DNA of 64,000 nt from Aureococcus anophagefferens (Eukaryota; Sar; Pelagophyceae; Pelagomonadales; Pelagomonadaceae). The stretch is taken from contig NW_008705572.1 of NCBI RefSeq assembly GCF_000186865.1, positions 990,684 to 1,054,683 on the forward strand, in the 5' to 3' direction. Every line of letters starts with the position of its first letter. The first letter of the stretch is position 1. Shown here in pieces: positions 1 through 8,779 of the stretch. Made by a program: the position numbers and the translations under genes. Under the pieces are notes generated by a model. That model was not told the origin of the DNA and did no database searches. It saw nothing but the letters and a program-made list of their open reading frames with translations.

Positions 1-1811
1 TTCTTCATGCAGGCGCCGTTCTGGTAGTTGTGGCACGTGATCGCGCCCGCGGAGTTGCCGACGAAGAACTTGCGGCGGCGGTCGTCGAGGCAGACCGCGG
101 TGATGTCCGCGGGGCTCAGGTCGAGGTAGGCGCGCTTGAGCGTGCCCAAAATGGCGTCCCAGATCTTGACGCTCCGGTCGCTGACCACCAAGAGCGTGAG
201 CGACACCTCGTTGAGGAGCACGAGCCTCAGCGGCAGGTCGTCGGTCACGGGCTCCTTGCGGACGCGGTGCTGGTCGAAGAAGAAGAGCTTCTTCGTGCCG
301 GCGACGACGCGGTAGTCCATCATGTCCTGGTTCGGGTCCTTGGGCGGCAGCTGGCAGTGCGTGAAGGCCTGGAAGCCCTTGAGGTCGTCGAGGTCGCCCG
401 GCTCGTGCGCGCTCGTGAACGTCTGCATGCACTGGAAGTTGCGCAGGTCCCAGAGCTTGAGCACGCCGTGGCAGTCGGCCGTGACGAGCTCGTGCGTGCC
501 CTCGACGGCGTGGCAGCCCACGAGCGCCGCGCGGTGGCCCTTGAGCTTGTACAACAGCGTCGACACGAAGGGGCTCCAGACGAACGCGTCGTGGTCGAAG
601 CCCGCGGAGATGAGGAAGCGGTGCTCGCTGTTGTAGGCGAGGGCGTTGACGCCCTTGGCGTGGCCCCGGAGCAGCGTGGACTGCTTCTCCGTGTACGTGT
701 CCCAGACGCGGACCGTCGTGTCCAAACTCGCGGAGACGATGTTGTCCAGGTACTTGATGTGGAGCACCTCCATGATGATGTCCTCGTGGCCGTGGAGCGC
801 CATCTTCATCTCGCGCTCCGCGAGGTCCCACGCGTGGATCGTGCCCGCCGTGGACCCGCTGTACGCGTAGCGCTGCGCGTCGGCCCACGTGAGGCACATG
901 AGCGTGTCCGGCGTCGGCCAGCGCGCCTTCTCCTTGAAGCGCGCCGTGTTGTTCACGTGGTCCGGCGTCAGCAGCCACTGGGACATGGTCATGTCCGAGC
1001 AGGCGACGAGGAGCGACTGCTGCGGCTCGACGTACGACAGCGCGAGCGGCACCGCGTTCGTCTTCAGGGACGTCTGCCAGCCGCCGTCGCGGGCGTCGTA
1101 GAGCTGGACGACGTTCGAGTGCTGCTCGCTGACGGCGAGGAGGTGCTGGTCCGGGATCTTGCAGATCTTGTCGATGAGGTTCCGGTGCCGCGGCGCGTTG
1201 AGGCCCCCGGGGTTCTTCTCGAGCTTCTCCGCGGGCGTCGGCACGTGGGCGTAGGCCGGGATGCGCTCCAGCGCGTTCTGCTCCTTGAAGAGCCGCGCCT
1301 TCTCCACGATGAAGCGCGTGAACTCCTCCCACTCGACGTCGCCGTCGCCGTTGACGTCGATCTCGTGGAACAGCTCGACCAGATTCCGCACGAGCTCCGC
1401 CTCGTCGCGGATGATCGACAGGCCCGCCATCTCGCTCGCCGACTTCTGCTGGTCGCGCTTGTGCTTCGGCTTCAGGATGTAGCTCGGCAGGATGTTCTTC
1501 ACGATGCGCACGAAGTCCATCATGCCGACGATCTCGTCCTTCTCGCGGAACTGCGCGTGCATCTCCTCGACGTGGAACTTGTCCAGGTGCGTCACGAGCT
1601 GCAGGATCAGCTGCTCCGCGTTCTGCTTCTGCTGCGCGTAGCCCGACCGCGGCGACAGCCGGCTCTCCTCGTCGTCGTCGTCGTCGTCGAAGGCCTCGCC
1701 CTCGTCCTCCTCGTCGTCGCGCTCCTCGTCCTTCTTTCGCCGCTCCTCGGGGGCCGTCCGCCGTCGCAGCACGGCCTCGCGCCGCCGCCGCAGGTTCTTC
1801 ACCGACGACAT
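1..1811 (-). CDS. EF-hand and WD40-repeat protein (C-terminus beyond window)
   Basis: The minus strand is open from the ATG at 1811 to the left edge, giving 603 residues without the natural end. The N-terminus is Arg-rich, then strongly acidic (run of Asp near residue 43). A canonical EF-hand loop, DVNGDGDVEWEE, lies at about 153-164. From about residue 210 onward there are WD40 blades, for example VKIWD, TTVRVWD and HAWDLAE, each with preceding GH dipeptides. EF-hand plus WD40 architecture is seen in WDR49/WDR64-like proteins, several of which are linked to cilia; that assignment is by architecture only. The nearby CFAP46-like gene makes a flagellar link plausible but not shown. The plus-strand frame over the same region is low-complexity and is its shadow. 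Confidence 0.85.
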   Translation of the reverse strand, partial: MSSVKNLRRRREAVLRRRTAPEERRKKDEERDDEEDEGEAFDDDDDDEESRLSPRSGYAQQKQNAEQLILQLVTHLDKFHVEEMHAQFREKDEIVGMMDFVRIVKNILPSYILKPKHKRDQQKSASEMAGLSIIRDEAELVRNLVELFHEIDVNGDGDVEWEEFTRFIVEKARLFKEQNALERIPAYAHVPTPAEKLEKNPGGLNAPRHRNLIDKICKIPDQHLLAVSEQHSNVVQLYDARDGGWQTSLKTNAVPLALSYVEPQQSLLVACSDMTMSQWLLTPDHVNNTARFKEKARWPTPDTLMCLTWADAQRYAYSGSTAGTIHAWDLAEREMKMALHGHEDIIMEVLHIKYLDNIVSASLDTTVRVWDTYTEKQSTLLRGHAKGVNALAYNSEHRFLISAGFDHDAFVWSPFVSTLLYKLKGHRAALVGCHAVEGTHELVTADCHGVLKLWDLRNFQCMQTFTSAHEPGDLDDLKGFQAFTHCQLPPKDPNQDMMDYRVVAGTKKLFFFDQHRVRKEPVTDDLPLRLVLLNEVSLTLLVVSDRSVKIWDAILGTLKRAYLDLSPADITAVCLDDRRRKFFVGNSAGAITCHNYQNGACMK

Positions 1812-1941
1812 GGCCGCCGCCGCGGGCGCACCCGCTAGCTTGATTGCGGCAGCACACCCGCGTTGATTAATTCTGCATGTTGAACTACAACATAGATGCA
1901 CCATTATCTCGCGGCGGCCGGGAGCGCCTGGCGCCTCGAGT

Positions 1942-2050
1942 GCCGTCCGCGTCGAGTCCTCGTCGACCGCCGTCTGCGTCGAGTCCTCGTCGACCGCCGT
2001 CTGCGTCGAGTCCTCGTCGACCGCCGTCTGCGTCGAGTCCTCGTCGACCT
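1942..2050. repeat. 27-bp tandem repeat, about four copies
   Basis: A 27-bp unit beginning GTCGAGTCCTCGTCGACC is repeated at 1951, 1978 and 2005, with a partial copy from 2032 and a diverged lead-in at 1942. It occupies the region between the divergent gene at 1811 and the gene starting at 2116. All copies keep one frame open in phase with the downstream gene, but no ATG precedes them in that frame. The rest of 1812-2115 shows no gene. Confidence 0.9.
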
Positions 2051-2115
2051 CCGCCCGCTTCGTCGGCGTCGTCCGCTACGTCGTGCGCGACAAGCCTAGC
2101 GACATCGCGCGGCGC

Positions 2116-3165
2116 ATGGAGGCCTCCGCGCCGCCCGAGAGCGGAGACGACAGCAGGACGCGCGCGCGCACGGCACCGAACGCGGTGCTGGCCATGATGC
2201 GGTCGGAGCTCTTTCCGTTTCTGAGCGCCAGCTCGCTCGGTGCCTTGAGCACGTGTGCTGCGGACGTCCGCGGAGCGTTGCTGGACGGCGGCGCGTGGCG
2301 AAAACTCGCGCAGTCTCGAGACGTAGCCCTACTGAGTCCGGCGCGCGCGCTGGAGCTCGAAGCGATCGCACGGCTCAAATCGCAGCAACGCCGCCGCTGG
2401 CTCGCGACTCATTTCACAGATCAGCAACCCGTCATGACCAAAGCGACGCAGATGGCTCGGCCGGACGCCGGTTTTACTTATTTCGTCCGCGTAGTCGATG
2501 GCGGACGCATGCTCTGGGAGGGTGACGTCAAAGGAGAACATCGGGGTCAATCTGTTTCTCTTGATCTCTCTCGTTTCTGGTCCGATGTGTCTGAATCGTG
2601 GGACGCGATGCGGGACTTCCTATCCGTTCTCATCGTTGATGGAGCCGATCCAGACCCCCGAGTCTTCCGTCGGCTCGAGTTCTACGTCGTCGCTGTACGC
2701 GATAATGATCAAGCGATGTTCTTCATGGGACGTTTTGAGTTTGACGAGTGCATCGGAAGTTACAATGACCCCGCTCAACACTACAATTTCGAGGCTGAGG
2801 GCAGAAACACGCAACTTCATTCGTGTTGCGAGGGGGAAGAAACCACGACATTTGCAGCTGTTCTCACTACGACGCACAATCCGGCAGGAGGAGGGACTGT
2901 TGACAGGCTGGATCTCATGACATCTTTGAATTCGAAGCGAGCCGTGCGACCGGCCCCTGGAGCCTCATACAACCCTAGTGGCTTTATCGCCGATCTCAAT
3001 TCTTCTGAGATGACGATCGTCTTCAATGAGCTCGCGAACAAAGTGCACTACACTCTGGACGAAGACTGCGAGTACGCTCGCACTGGCGCGGTGGTGCCCT
3101 ATCCGCTCCTTACGACCTGGGCGGAGAAAATCGACCCGCACTCACTAGGGTTGCCAATACCGTAG
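2116..3165 (+). CDS. F-box-like protein, function unknown
   Basis: A 349-residue protein. I chose the ATG at 2116; the same frame is open further upstream through the 27-bp repeat but lacks an ATG there. Residues ~25-90 (LFPFLSASSLGALSTCA, then a Trp-Arg-Lys-Leu stretch) have the look of an F-box: a three-helix, Leu-rich module that in other proteins docks on Skp1 of SCF ubiquitin ligases. The rest has no family I recognise; it is mixed alpha/beta with no membrane segments. Codon use is less extreme in GC than the neighbours, so it may be fast-evolving or lineage-specific. The F-box call is inference from pattern, not from a profile search. Confidence 0.7.
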   Translation: MEASAPPESGDDSRTRARTAPNAVLAMMRSELFPFLSASSLGALSTCAADVRGALLDGGAWRKLAQSRDVALLSPARALELEAIARLKSQQRRRWLATHFTDQQPVMTKATQMARPDAGFTYFVRVVDGGRMLWEGDVKGEHRGQSVSLDLSRFWSDVSESWDAMRDFLSVLIVDGADPDPRVFRRLEFYVVAVRDNDQAMFFMGRFEFDECIGSYNDPAQHYNFEAEGRNTQLHSCCEGEETTTFAAVLTTTHNPAGGGTVDRLDLMTSLNSKRAVRPAPGASYNPSGFIADLNSSEMTIVFNELANKVHYTLDEDCEYARTGAVVPYPLLTTWAEKIDPHSLGLPIP

Positions 3166-3365
3166 CCAGAGACTTCAAACTGCCATAGACTTCTAAGTTG
3201 CTTTCGCCAATACAGAGCTGCGCGAGCGCCCGGGAACTTCTTCACCACCAGCCGCAAGATGGCTAAAACGATCGATCTTGCAGCGCGCGGCTCGGGCAGC
3301 CCCTAGTTCCACCACCAAGCGCACCGCGCGGCGGCAGCGAGGCAGCCGCACAGCGCTGCGCCGCG

Positions 3366-6300
3366 ATGGACCGGGACCTCGAGGCGACCTACGGCGACGA
3401 CGAGCGCCGGGAGGCGCCGAGCCTGCTCGTGTCGCCGTCGGAGCGGTCGCGGAGCATACGCCAGAGCGCGCACGCGGCGTCGGCCGAGGCGTCCATCGAG
3501 GCCATCGACGCCATCGAGGAGGCGCTGTCCGCCGCGGCGCCCTACCCGCTCGAGCCCGAGCGGCCGGCGAACGCGCGGACCGTGTCGGAGTTCGGGCGCG
3601 CGGAGCTCGCGGAGCTCGACGCCGAGTCCGCGCTCCTCGACGAGGTCGGCGCCGAGGTCGCGGCGCTGCGCCGCGAGAACGCGGAGCTCCGAAGCCGCGA
3701 CCCGCTCGCGGGCCTCGAGCGCGCCGCGGACCTCGAGACCGAGCTCGACGACCTGAGACGGCGGCTGGAGGAGACGCGCGCCAAAAACGCGGAGCTGCTC
3801 GACGCGTCCGAGGCGCGCGTCAAGCGCGAGGCGGCGCTCGTCGACGAGGCGCGGGGCGCCGCGCGCGTCGCGCGCGAGGAGCTGCGCCTCAAGGGCCTGG
3901 AGTTCGCCGCGCTCCGCGACGGCCTCCTCGCCGAGAACGGGAAGCTCCGCGAGCTCCGCGACGCGTCGAGGGACGAGGCGGACCGCGGCGGCGCGGTCGT
4001 CGCGGGGCTGCGCGAGGCCCTCGCCGCGGCCGAGGCCGCGGGCGCCGGCGCGCGCGAGGCGCTCGCGGGCGCGCGCGCGGCGCACNNNNNNNNNNNNNNN
4101 NNNNNNNNNNNNNNNNNNNNNNNNNNNNNNNNNNNNNNNNNNNNNNNNNNNNNNNNNNNNNNNNNNNNNNNNNNNNNNNNNNNNNNNNNNNNNNNNNNNN
4201 NNNNNNNNNNNNNNNNNNNNNNNNNNNNNNNNNNNNNNNNNNNNNNNNNNNNNNNNNNNNNNNNNNNNNNNNNNNNNNNNNNNNNNNNNNNNNNNNNNNN
4301 NNNNNNNNNNNNNNNNNNNNNNNNNNNNNNNNNNNNNNNNNNNNNNNNNNNNNNNNNNNNNNNNNNNNNNNNNNNNNNNNNNNNNNNNNNNNNNNNNNNN
4401 NNNNNNNNNNNNNNNNNNNNNNNNNNNNNNNNNNNNNNNNNNNNNNNNNNNNNNNNNNNNNNNNNNNNNNNNNNNNNNNNNNNNNNNNNNNNNNNNNNNN
4501 NNNNNNNNNNNNNNNNNNNNNNNNNNNNNNNNNNNNNNNNNNNNNNNNNNNNNNNNNNNNNNNNNNNNNNNNNNNNNNNNNNNNNNNNNNNNNNNNNNNN
4601 NNNNNNNNNNNNNNNNNNNNNNNNNNNNNNNNNNNNNNNNNNNNNNNNNNNNNNNNNNNNNNNNNNNNNNNNNNNNNNNNNNNNNNNNNNNNNNNNNNNN
4701 NNNNNNNNNNNNNNNNNNNNNNNNNNNNNNNNNNNNNNNNNNNNNNNNNNNNNNNNNNNNNNNNNNNNNNNNNNNNNNNNNNNNNNNNNNNNNNNNNNNN
4801 NNNNNNNNNNNNNNNNNNNNNNNNNNNNNNNNNNNNNNNNNNNNNNNNNNNNNNNNNNNNNNNNNNNNNNNNNNNNNNNNNNNNNNNNNNNNNNNNGCGG
4901 CCGCGGCCGGCGCCGGCGGGGCCGCGGCCGACGAGCCGCCCGCCCGGCGCTACGAGGACCTGCCCGCGCACCTGCGGCGGCCGACGATCAAGCCGACGGG
5001 CCAGTGCCCGCGGTGCTGGCGGCCCCGGCCCTGCGCGTGCGACGACGTCGAGGCGGACGTCGTCGTCGACCGCGCGCCCGCGCGGCCGCGCGCGGCGGCC
5101 GTGGACCCCTTCGCCCACGCCGACGGCGACGTGAGCGTCGAGGCCGCCGAGCGCAAGCGCGCCGACGCCGCCGCCGCGTCCGAGGCCGCGACGGCCGCCA
5201 GGCTCGCGGAGGCGCGCGCGGCGACGGCCGAGAAGCTCGCGCGCGCGCGCGCCGAGGGCGCGACCTGCCCCATCTGCTGGAAGCCCCGGCCCTGCGCCTG
5301 CGACGACGGGCCCGCGGACGAATCCGCGCGGGCGCGCGCCGACACCGCGGCCTGCCCGCCGTGCCCCGCGCCCGCGGCCGCGCCCGCGCGCGTCGACGGC
5401 GCGTCGACGCGCGTCGACGCCGCGACGAACGTCGACGGCGCGACGACGAACGCGGCGCCGCCGCTGCCCACGGTCTGCGCGCCCATGCCCGTGCGCGCCC
5501 TGCGCGGCGAGGGCCGCGTCGTCGCGGGGGCGACCTTCGAGCGCGAGCGCCTCGCGAGCCCGCAGCTCCGCGGCGCGCCGGCGAGCCCGCCGCGGCCCCG
5601 CGAGGCGCCGGCGCCGCGGGACCGGCGCCGGCTCGAGCGCGACCTGGACCTGCCCGAGGACTGCTTCATCGTCACGCGCGACGAGGCCCAGACGCTCCGC
5701 GACGAGATCGACACGCTCCGCCGCGAGGCCGCGGACGCGCGCCACGAGGCCCGCCGCGCGCGGCGCGGCGACCGGGCCTCGCCCCGCGACGGGGCGCGGC
5801 GCAACGGGGAGCGGCGGGCGGCGTCGCCCCGGGACGAGGCGCGGCGGGCGGCGTCGCCCCGGGACGGGGAGCGGCGGGCGACGTCGCCCCGGGACGAGAC
5901 GCGGCGGGCGGCGTCGCCCCGGGACGAGGAGCGGCGGGCGACGTCGCCCCGGGACGAGACGCGGCGGGCGGCGTCGCCCCGGGACGAGGAGCGGCGGGCG
6001 GCGTCGCCCCGGGACGAGGCGCGGCGGGCGACGTCGCCCCGGAACGGGGAGCGGCGGGCGACGTCGCCCCGGGACGAGGAGCGGCGGGCGACCCCGCCCC
6101 GGGACCCGTCGCCGAAGAAATCGTCGCCGAAGAAATCGTCGCCGAAGAAGTCGCCGCGGCGGGCGCCGTCGCCGTCGCCGTCGCCGCGGCGGGACGGCGA
6201 GGCGACGCTCGAGAGCGGCGACGACGGCGCCGAGGCCTGGAGCGGGTCGAGCGAGGACCCGGACCGCGCCGCGGAGCCCTCGCACGTCCGCGACTCGACG

Positions 6301-7202
6301 AGCGCGTCGCGGCGCCGCGTCGCGTCGACGGCGCGCGCGGAGGGCGGCCGCGAGCGGGACCGCGAGGAGCGCCCCGAGGAGCGGCGCGAGGCGCGGCGCG
6401 CCGCCGCCACGACGACGCGTACCGCGACGACAAGGAGCGGCGGCGCCGCCGCCGCGACGCGCGGCGCCGCGCGCGCCGCGACGGCGACGACGGCGGCGAC
6501 GACGACGACGACGGCGAGGGCGACGCGCCGCGGGCCGGCGCGCCGCCGGAGCCCGAGGCCGCGACGCCCGTCGGCGGGCGGCTCCGCGAGGCGTCGCCCG
6601 CGCGCGCCTCGGACCTCGCGGCCCGCGACGACGGCGCCGGCGCCGCGGCCGCCGCGGCGAGCCCCCCCGCGTCGCCGCGGCCCCGCGCGGCGAGCCGCAT
6701 CGAGGCGGCCGGCGGCCCGCCGACGTGGGCCGTGGACCTCGTCGGCGCCGAGGACTACGACCGGCTCTGCCTCGCGCGGCCGGGCGACTACGCGCCGACG
6801 GGCCCGCGGCGGTCGACGCCGGCGACGTGCGCCGTCGACGGCGGCCGCCTCGTGCTGAGGAGCGGCGCGGCCAAGTGGCGCGCCGCCGTGCCCCTGGCCT
6901 CCATCGCCGAGGTCGACTGGGACGCGCGCGGCACGGGCCTCGTCCGCGTCGCGTTCGCCGCGCCGGGCGGCGCGCGCCGCGCGTACTACTTCAAGATCCC
7001 GACGCCGGACCACCACGACGTCGTCGCCGACATCGTCGCCACCATCGAGGAGCGGCAGCCCGAGAGCGGCGGCGGCGACCAGAGCAACCCGCTCCAGGTC
7101 ACGCCCGACTTCCGCCTCCCGACGGGCGTCCGCGCGACCCGCGCCAACGGCACCGTGCTCCGCGGCTCCCCGGCGTCGCCCATCCGCCTCGGGGGGCTCT
7201 AA
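3366..7202 (+). CDS. Coiled-coil protein with paired Cys motifs, 10-residue repeats and PH-like C-terminus; broken by gap and frame change
   Basis: One gene seems to span the N gap. Before it, from the ATG at 3366, come ~240 residues ending in heptad-rich coiled coil. After it, the coding frame (phase of 4897) carries two copies of a Cys motif, CPRCWRPRPCACDD at ~5008-5049 and CPICWKPRPCACDD at ~5266-5307, then nine perfect-length 10-residue repeats of type ASPRDEERRA, then SPKKS repeats. Near 6390-6410 the plausible coding phase switches to the one that ends at 7200, which looks like one lost base, two extra bases or an unrecognised intron. The C-terminal ~130 residues (around DYDRLCLARPGDYAP to the DIVATIEER helix) resemble a PH-like fold. 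The gap length (811) also does not keep phase, so it is an estimate or hides an intron. Function unknown. Confidence 0.6.
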   Translation: MDRDLEATYGDDERREAPSLLVSPSERSRSIRQSAHAASAEASIEAIDAIEEALSAAAPYPLEPERPANARTVSEFGRAELAELDAESALLDEVGAEVAALRRENAELRSRDPLAGLERAADLETELDDLRRRLEETRAKNAELLDASEARVKREAALVDEARGAARVAREELRLKGLEFAALRDGLLAENGKLRELRDASRDEADRGGAVVAGLREALAAAEAAGAGAREALAGARAAHXXXXXXXXXXXXXXXXXXXXXXXXXXXXXXXXXXXXXXXXXXXXXXXXXXXXXXXXXXXXXXXXXXXXXXXXXXXXXXXXXXXXXXXXXXXXXXXXXXXXXXXXXXXXXXXXXXXXXXXXXXXXXXXXXXXXXXXXXXXXXXXXXXXXXXXXXXXXXXXXXXXXXXXXXXXXXXXXXXXXXXXXXXXXXXXXXXXXXXXXXXXXXXXXXXXXXXXXXXXXXXXXXXXXXXXXXXXXXXXXXXXXXXXXXXXXXXXXXXXXXXXXXXXXXXXGRGRRRRGRGRRAARPALRGPARAPAAADDQADGPVPAVLAAPALRVRRRRGGRRRRPRARAAARGGRGPLRPRRRRRERRGRRAQARRRRRRVRGRDGRQARGGARGDGREARARARRGRDLPHLLEAPALRLRRRARGRIRAGARRHRGLPAVPRARGRARARRRRVDARRRRDERRRRDDERGAAAAHGLRAHARARPARRGPRRRGGDLRARAPREPAAPRRAGEPAAAPRGAGAAGPAPARARPGPARGLLHRHARRGPDAPRRDRHAPPRGRGRAPRGPPRAARRPGLAPRRGAAQRGAAGGVAPGRGAAGGVAPGRGAAGDVAPGRDAAGGVAPGRGAAGDVAPGRDAAGGVAPGRGAAGGVAPGRGAAGDVAPERGAAGDVAPGRGAAGDPAPGPVAEEIVAEEIVAEEVAAAGAVAVAVAAAGRRGDARERRRRRRGLERVERGPGPRRGALARPRLDERVAAPRRVDGARGGRPRAGPRGAPRGAARGAARRRHDDAYRDDKERRRRRRDARRRARRDGDDGGDDDDDGEGDAPRAGAPPEPEAATPVGGRLREASPARASDLAARDDGAGAAAAAASPPASPRPRAASRIEAAGGPPTWAVDLVGAEDYDRLCLARPGDYAPTGPRRSTPATCAVDGGRLVLRSGAAKWRAAVPLASIAEVDWDARGTGLVRVAFAAPGGARRAYYFKIPTPDHHDVVADIVATIEERQPESGGGDQSNPLQVTPDFRLPTGVRATRANGTVLRGSPASPIRLGGL
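4086..4896. other. Assembly gap (811 N)
   Basis: Run of undetermined bases inside the coiled-coil gene. The coding phases on its two sides differ by one, so the written length is probably an estimate unless an intron lies inside. Confidence 1.
5821..6090 (+). repeat. 30-bp coding minisatellite, nine units
   Basis: Nine units of exactly 30 bp start at 5821, 5851, 5881 and so on to 6061, each near GCGTCGCCCCGGGACGAGG followed by CGGCGGGCG. They encode a 10-residue Arg/Ser/Pro-rich repeat, with partial units on both sides. Substitutions are mostly at two codons (Ala/Thr and Glu/Gly), which suggests slippage or unequal exchange under coding constraint. Confidence 0.95.
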
Positions 7203-7361
7203 GGGGGCTTGGGGAATGTTTTAAAAGGTGGCCTTGGGCGCCGGGCTACAGCGTTGGGACGGCGTCTGGTGGCCTCAGTCGCAGCCTGCGACGCAGGCGC
7301 AAATCGGGTCAGTGCAGACGGTTCGGCGAGCGCCGTGCACCGATTGACTACTCGACACGAT

Positions 7362-8456
7362 ATGGACGCAAGAAGCGACGCGCAGGGCGACAAAAAGGGC
7401 TCGGGGGACGGCGAGATGAAGGAACCTGAGTGGATGGTGAAGAAGCGCGAGTATGAACAGCGGATGGCCCGAGTCAAGAACGCCAAGCTCCGCACGCTTT
7501 GCACAATTTGCTCGGCGAAAGCGAAGCTCCCGTGCCCTTGCGGCACCACGCAGTATTGCTCGGTCGCCTGCCAAAAGGTCGACTGGCGCGAGCGGGGCCA
7601 CCGAGAGGCGTGCAAGGAGATCCGGGCGCGGGCGGAAGCGCCCCCGCCGTCGCCGCCGCGGGACGTGTTCTACGGCCCCGCGCCGCGGTCGCACGCCGAC
7701 GAGATCCGCGCGCGCATCGCAGAGGAGCACGAGGCGGCGCGTCTGCGGCGCGAGGCGAACCCGGAGCGGGAGCCGACGTCGGCACGGTTTGGGTCGCGGT
7801 GCCCGATCTGTCTCGAGGAGTGGGACGTGAATGCAAAGTGCGCGTTTCGCGTCTGCTGCTGCCGGTTGGTCTGCCGATCGTGCGACGACAAGATCGGCTT
7901 CGGCGCGTGTGCTCTCTGTCGAGTACCCTGCGCAGAAACCGACGCGGAGGAGCTCGCGCGTCTTCGCCGCCATGTGGAGAACGAGGTGCCGGAAGCGATT
8001 TCGTGTTTGGGAAGTGCGTACTACTACGGTCGGTTCGGTCTCGTGAAATCCTATAAGAAAGCCGCGAAAATTTGGAAGCGTGCCGTGGAGCTCGGAGATG
8101 TGCGAGCGATGAATGGTCTTGGATTATTGTACAACAATGGAAGTGGCGTCAAGCTGGACAAGAAGAAGGCGGAGCGGCTGTTTCGCATGGCCGCAGATCG
8201 GGGCGACGCAGACGCGCAATGCAATTTAGGGGCTTTCTTTCATTCTGAGGAGAGAGTTGAAGAAGGGTTCCGGTACTTCGCGCTCGCGGCGGATCAAGGC
8301 TATACTTATGCGGAGTCCAACCTTGGCCTTTGTTACATGCGCGGACAAGGCACGGACGTCGACGTCGGCAAAGCAAGATACTGGTTCGAGCGCGCCGCTG
8401 CCAAGGGCTTCGAGCCAGCTATTGAGGCCCTCGCGCGCCTCGACGCGCTACTTTAG
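7362..8456 (+). CDS. MYND - RING-like - Sel1-repeat protein, array copy 1
   Basis: A 364-residue protein; the ATG at 7362 is used, since the open frame upstream starts only with TTG. Domain order: a charged helix, a MYND zinc finger (CTICSAKAKLPCPC, then YCS, CQKVDW, GHREAC), a Pro-rich linker with PPRDVFYGPAPRSHADE, a second Cys cluster CPICLEEW...CCC..CRSC...CALC that resembles a RING, then Sel1-like repeats to the end. MYND fingers bind Pro-rich peptides and Sel1 repeats form protein-binding solenoids, so a scaffold or E3-like role is possible but unproven. It differs from copies 2, 4, 5 and 6 in the first ~45 residues. The tail element after its stop carries an extra stop and a frameshift. 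Confidence 0.85.
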   Translation: MDARSDAQGDKKGSGDGEMKEPEWMVKKREYEQRMARVKNAKLRTLCTICSAKAKLPCPCGTTQYCSVACQKVDWRERGHREACKEIRARAEAPPPSPPRDVFYGPAPRSHADEIRARIAEEHEAARLRREANPEREPTSARFGSRCPICLEEWDVNAKCAFRVCCCRLVCRSCDDKIGFGACALCRVPCAETDAEELARLRRHVENEVPEAISCLGSAYYYGRFGLVKSYKKAAKIWKRAVELGDVRAMNGLGLLYNNGSGVKLDKKKAERLFRMAADRGDADAQCNLGAFFHSEERVEEGFRYFALAADQGYTYAESNLGLCYMRGQGTDVDVGKARYWFERAAAKGFEPAIEALARLDALL

Positions 8457-8674
8457 CCTAAACCATCTTAACGCCGCGTCGTCGCCCGAGCCCGAGATGC
8501 TGCGCTTGCGCGCGGTCGAGTCGTGCTCGGCCTTGGCGTCGTCGTCGCGGCGTTCCTCCCCGCGCCGACCTTCGCGGTCTGGTGCCTGGCGTTTCTGAAC
8601 GCGAGCCCGCCTGGCGCAAGGCCGACGACGACGCCGAGGGGGGCATGGAGAACGACATGTATGTGATGCTCTAG
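8457..8674 (+). pseudogene. Transmembrane-tail remnant behind MYND copy 1
   Basis: Conserved with the tails behind copies 2-5. One frame still encodes RGRVVLGLGVVVAAF and PTFAVWCLAFLNA, a hydrophobic segment. Here a stop (TAA at 8469) follows the gene's own TAG, and one missing base after LNA breaks the acidic end, so the coding potential is lost. Confidence 0.7.
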
Positions 8675-8698
8675 GGTGGGCTTAGCCCTGGCGTCGGA

Positions 8699-8715
8699 TT
8701 TTGAGCGATTTTGCC
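8699..8715 (+). promoter_or_regulatory. Shared upstream element of the MYND array
   Basis: TTTTGAGCGATTTTGCC lies 65-85 bp before the ATG of copy 2. The same block occurs at 10092-10108, 11468-11484 and 12873-12889, and interrupted at 14237-14252 plus 14387-14395. It is absent before copy 1. An AT-rich core in very GC-rich DNA at a fixed distance before each start suggests a promoter or 5' leader element; this is inference from conservation within duplicated units. Confidence 0.45.
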
Positions 8716-8779
8716 TTGCGAGCTCAGGAGCTTTGAGGAGAGGCAAGACTGTCGCCCGCGCGCCGCCCCGCAAACGATC

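Noticed and set aside
30..1838. 602-residue plus-strand open frame
   Set aside because: Low-complexity Val/Leu/Arg/His composition; exact antisense phase of the EF-hand/WD40 gene.
5821..6090. CRISPR array
   Set aside because: Units are contiguous 30-bp coding repeats without unique spacers, in a eukaryotic gene.
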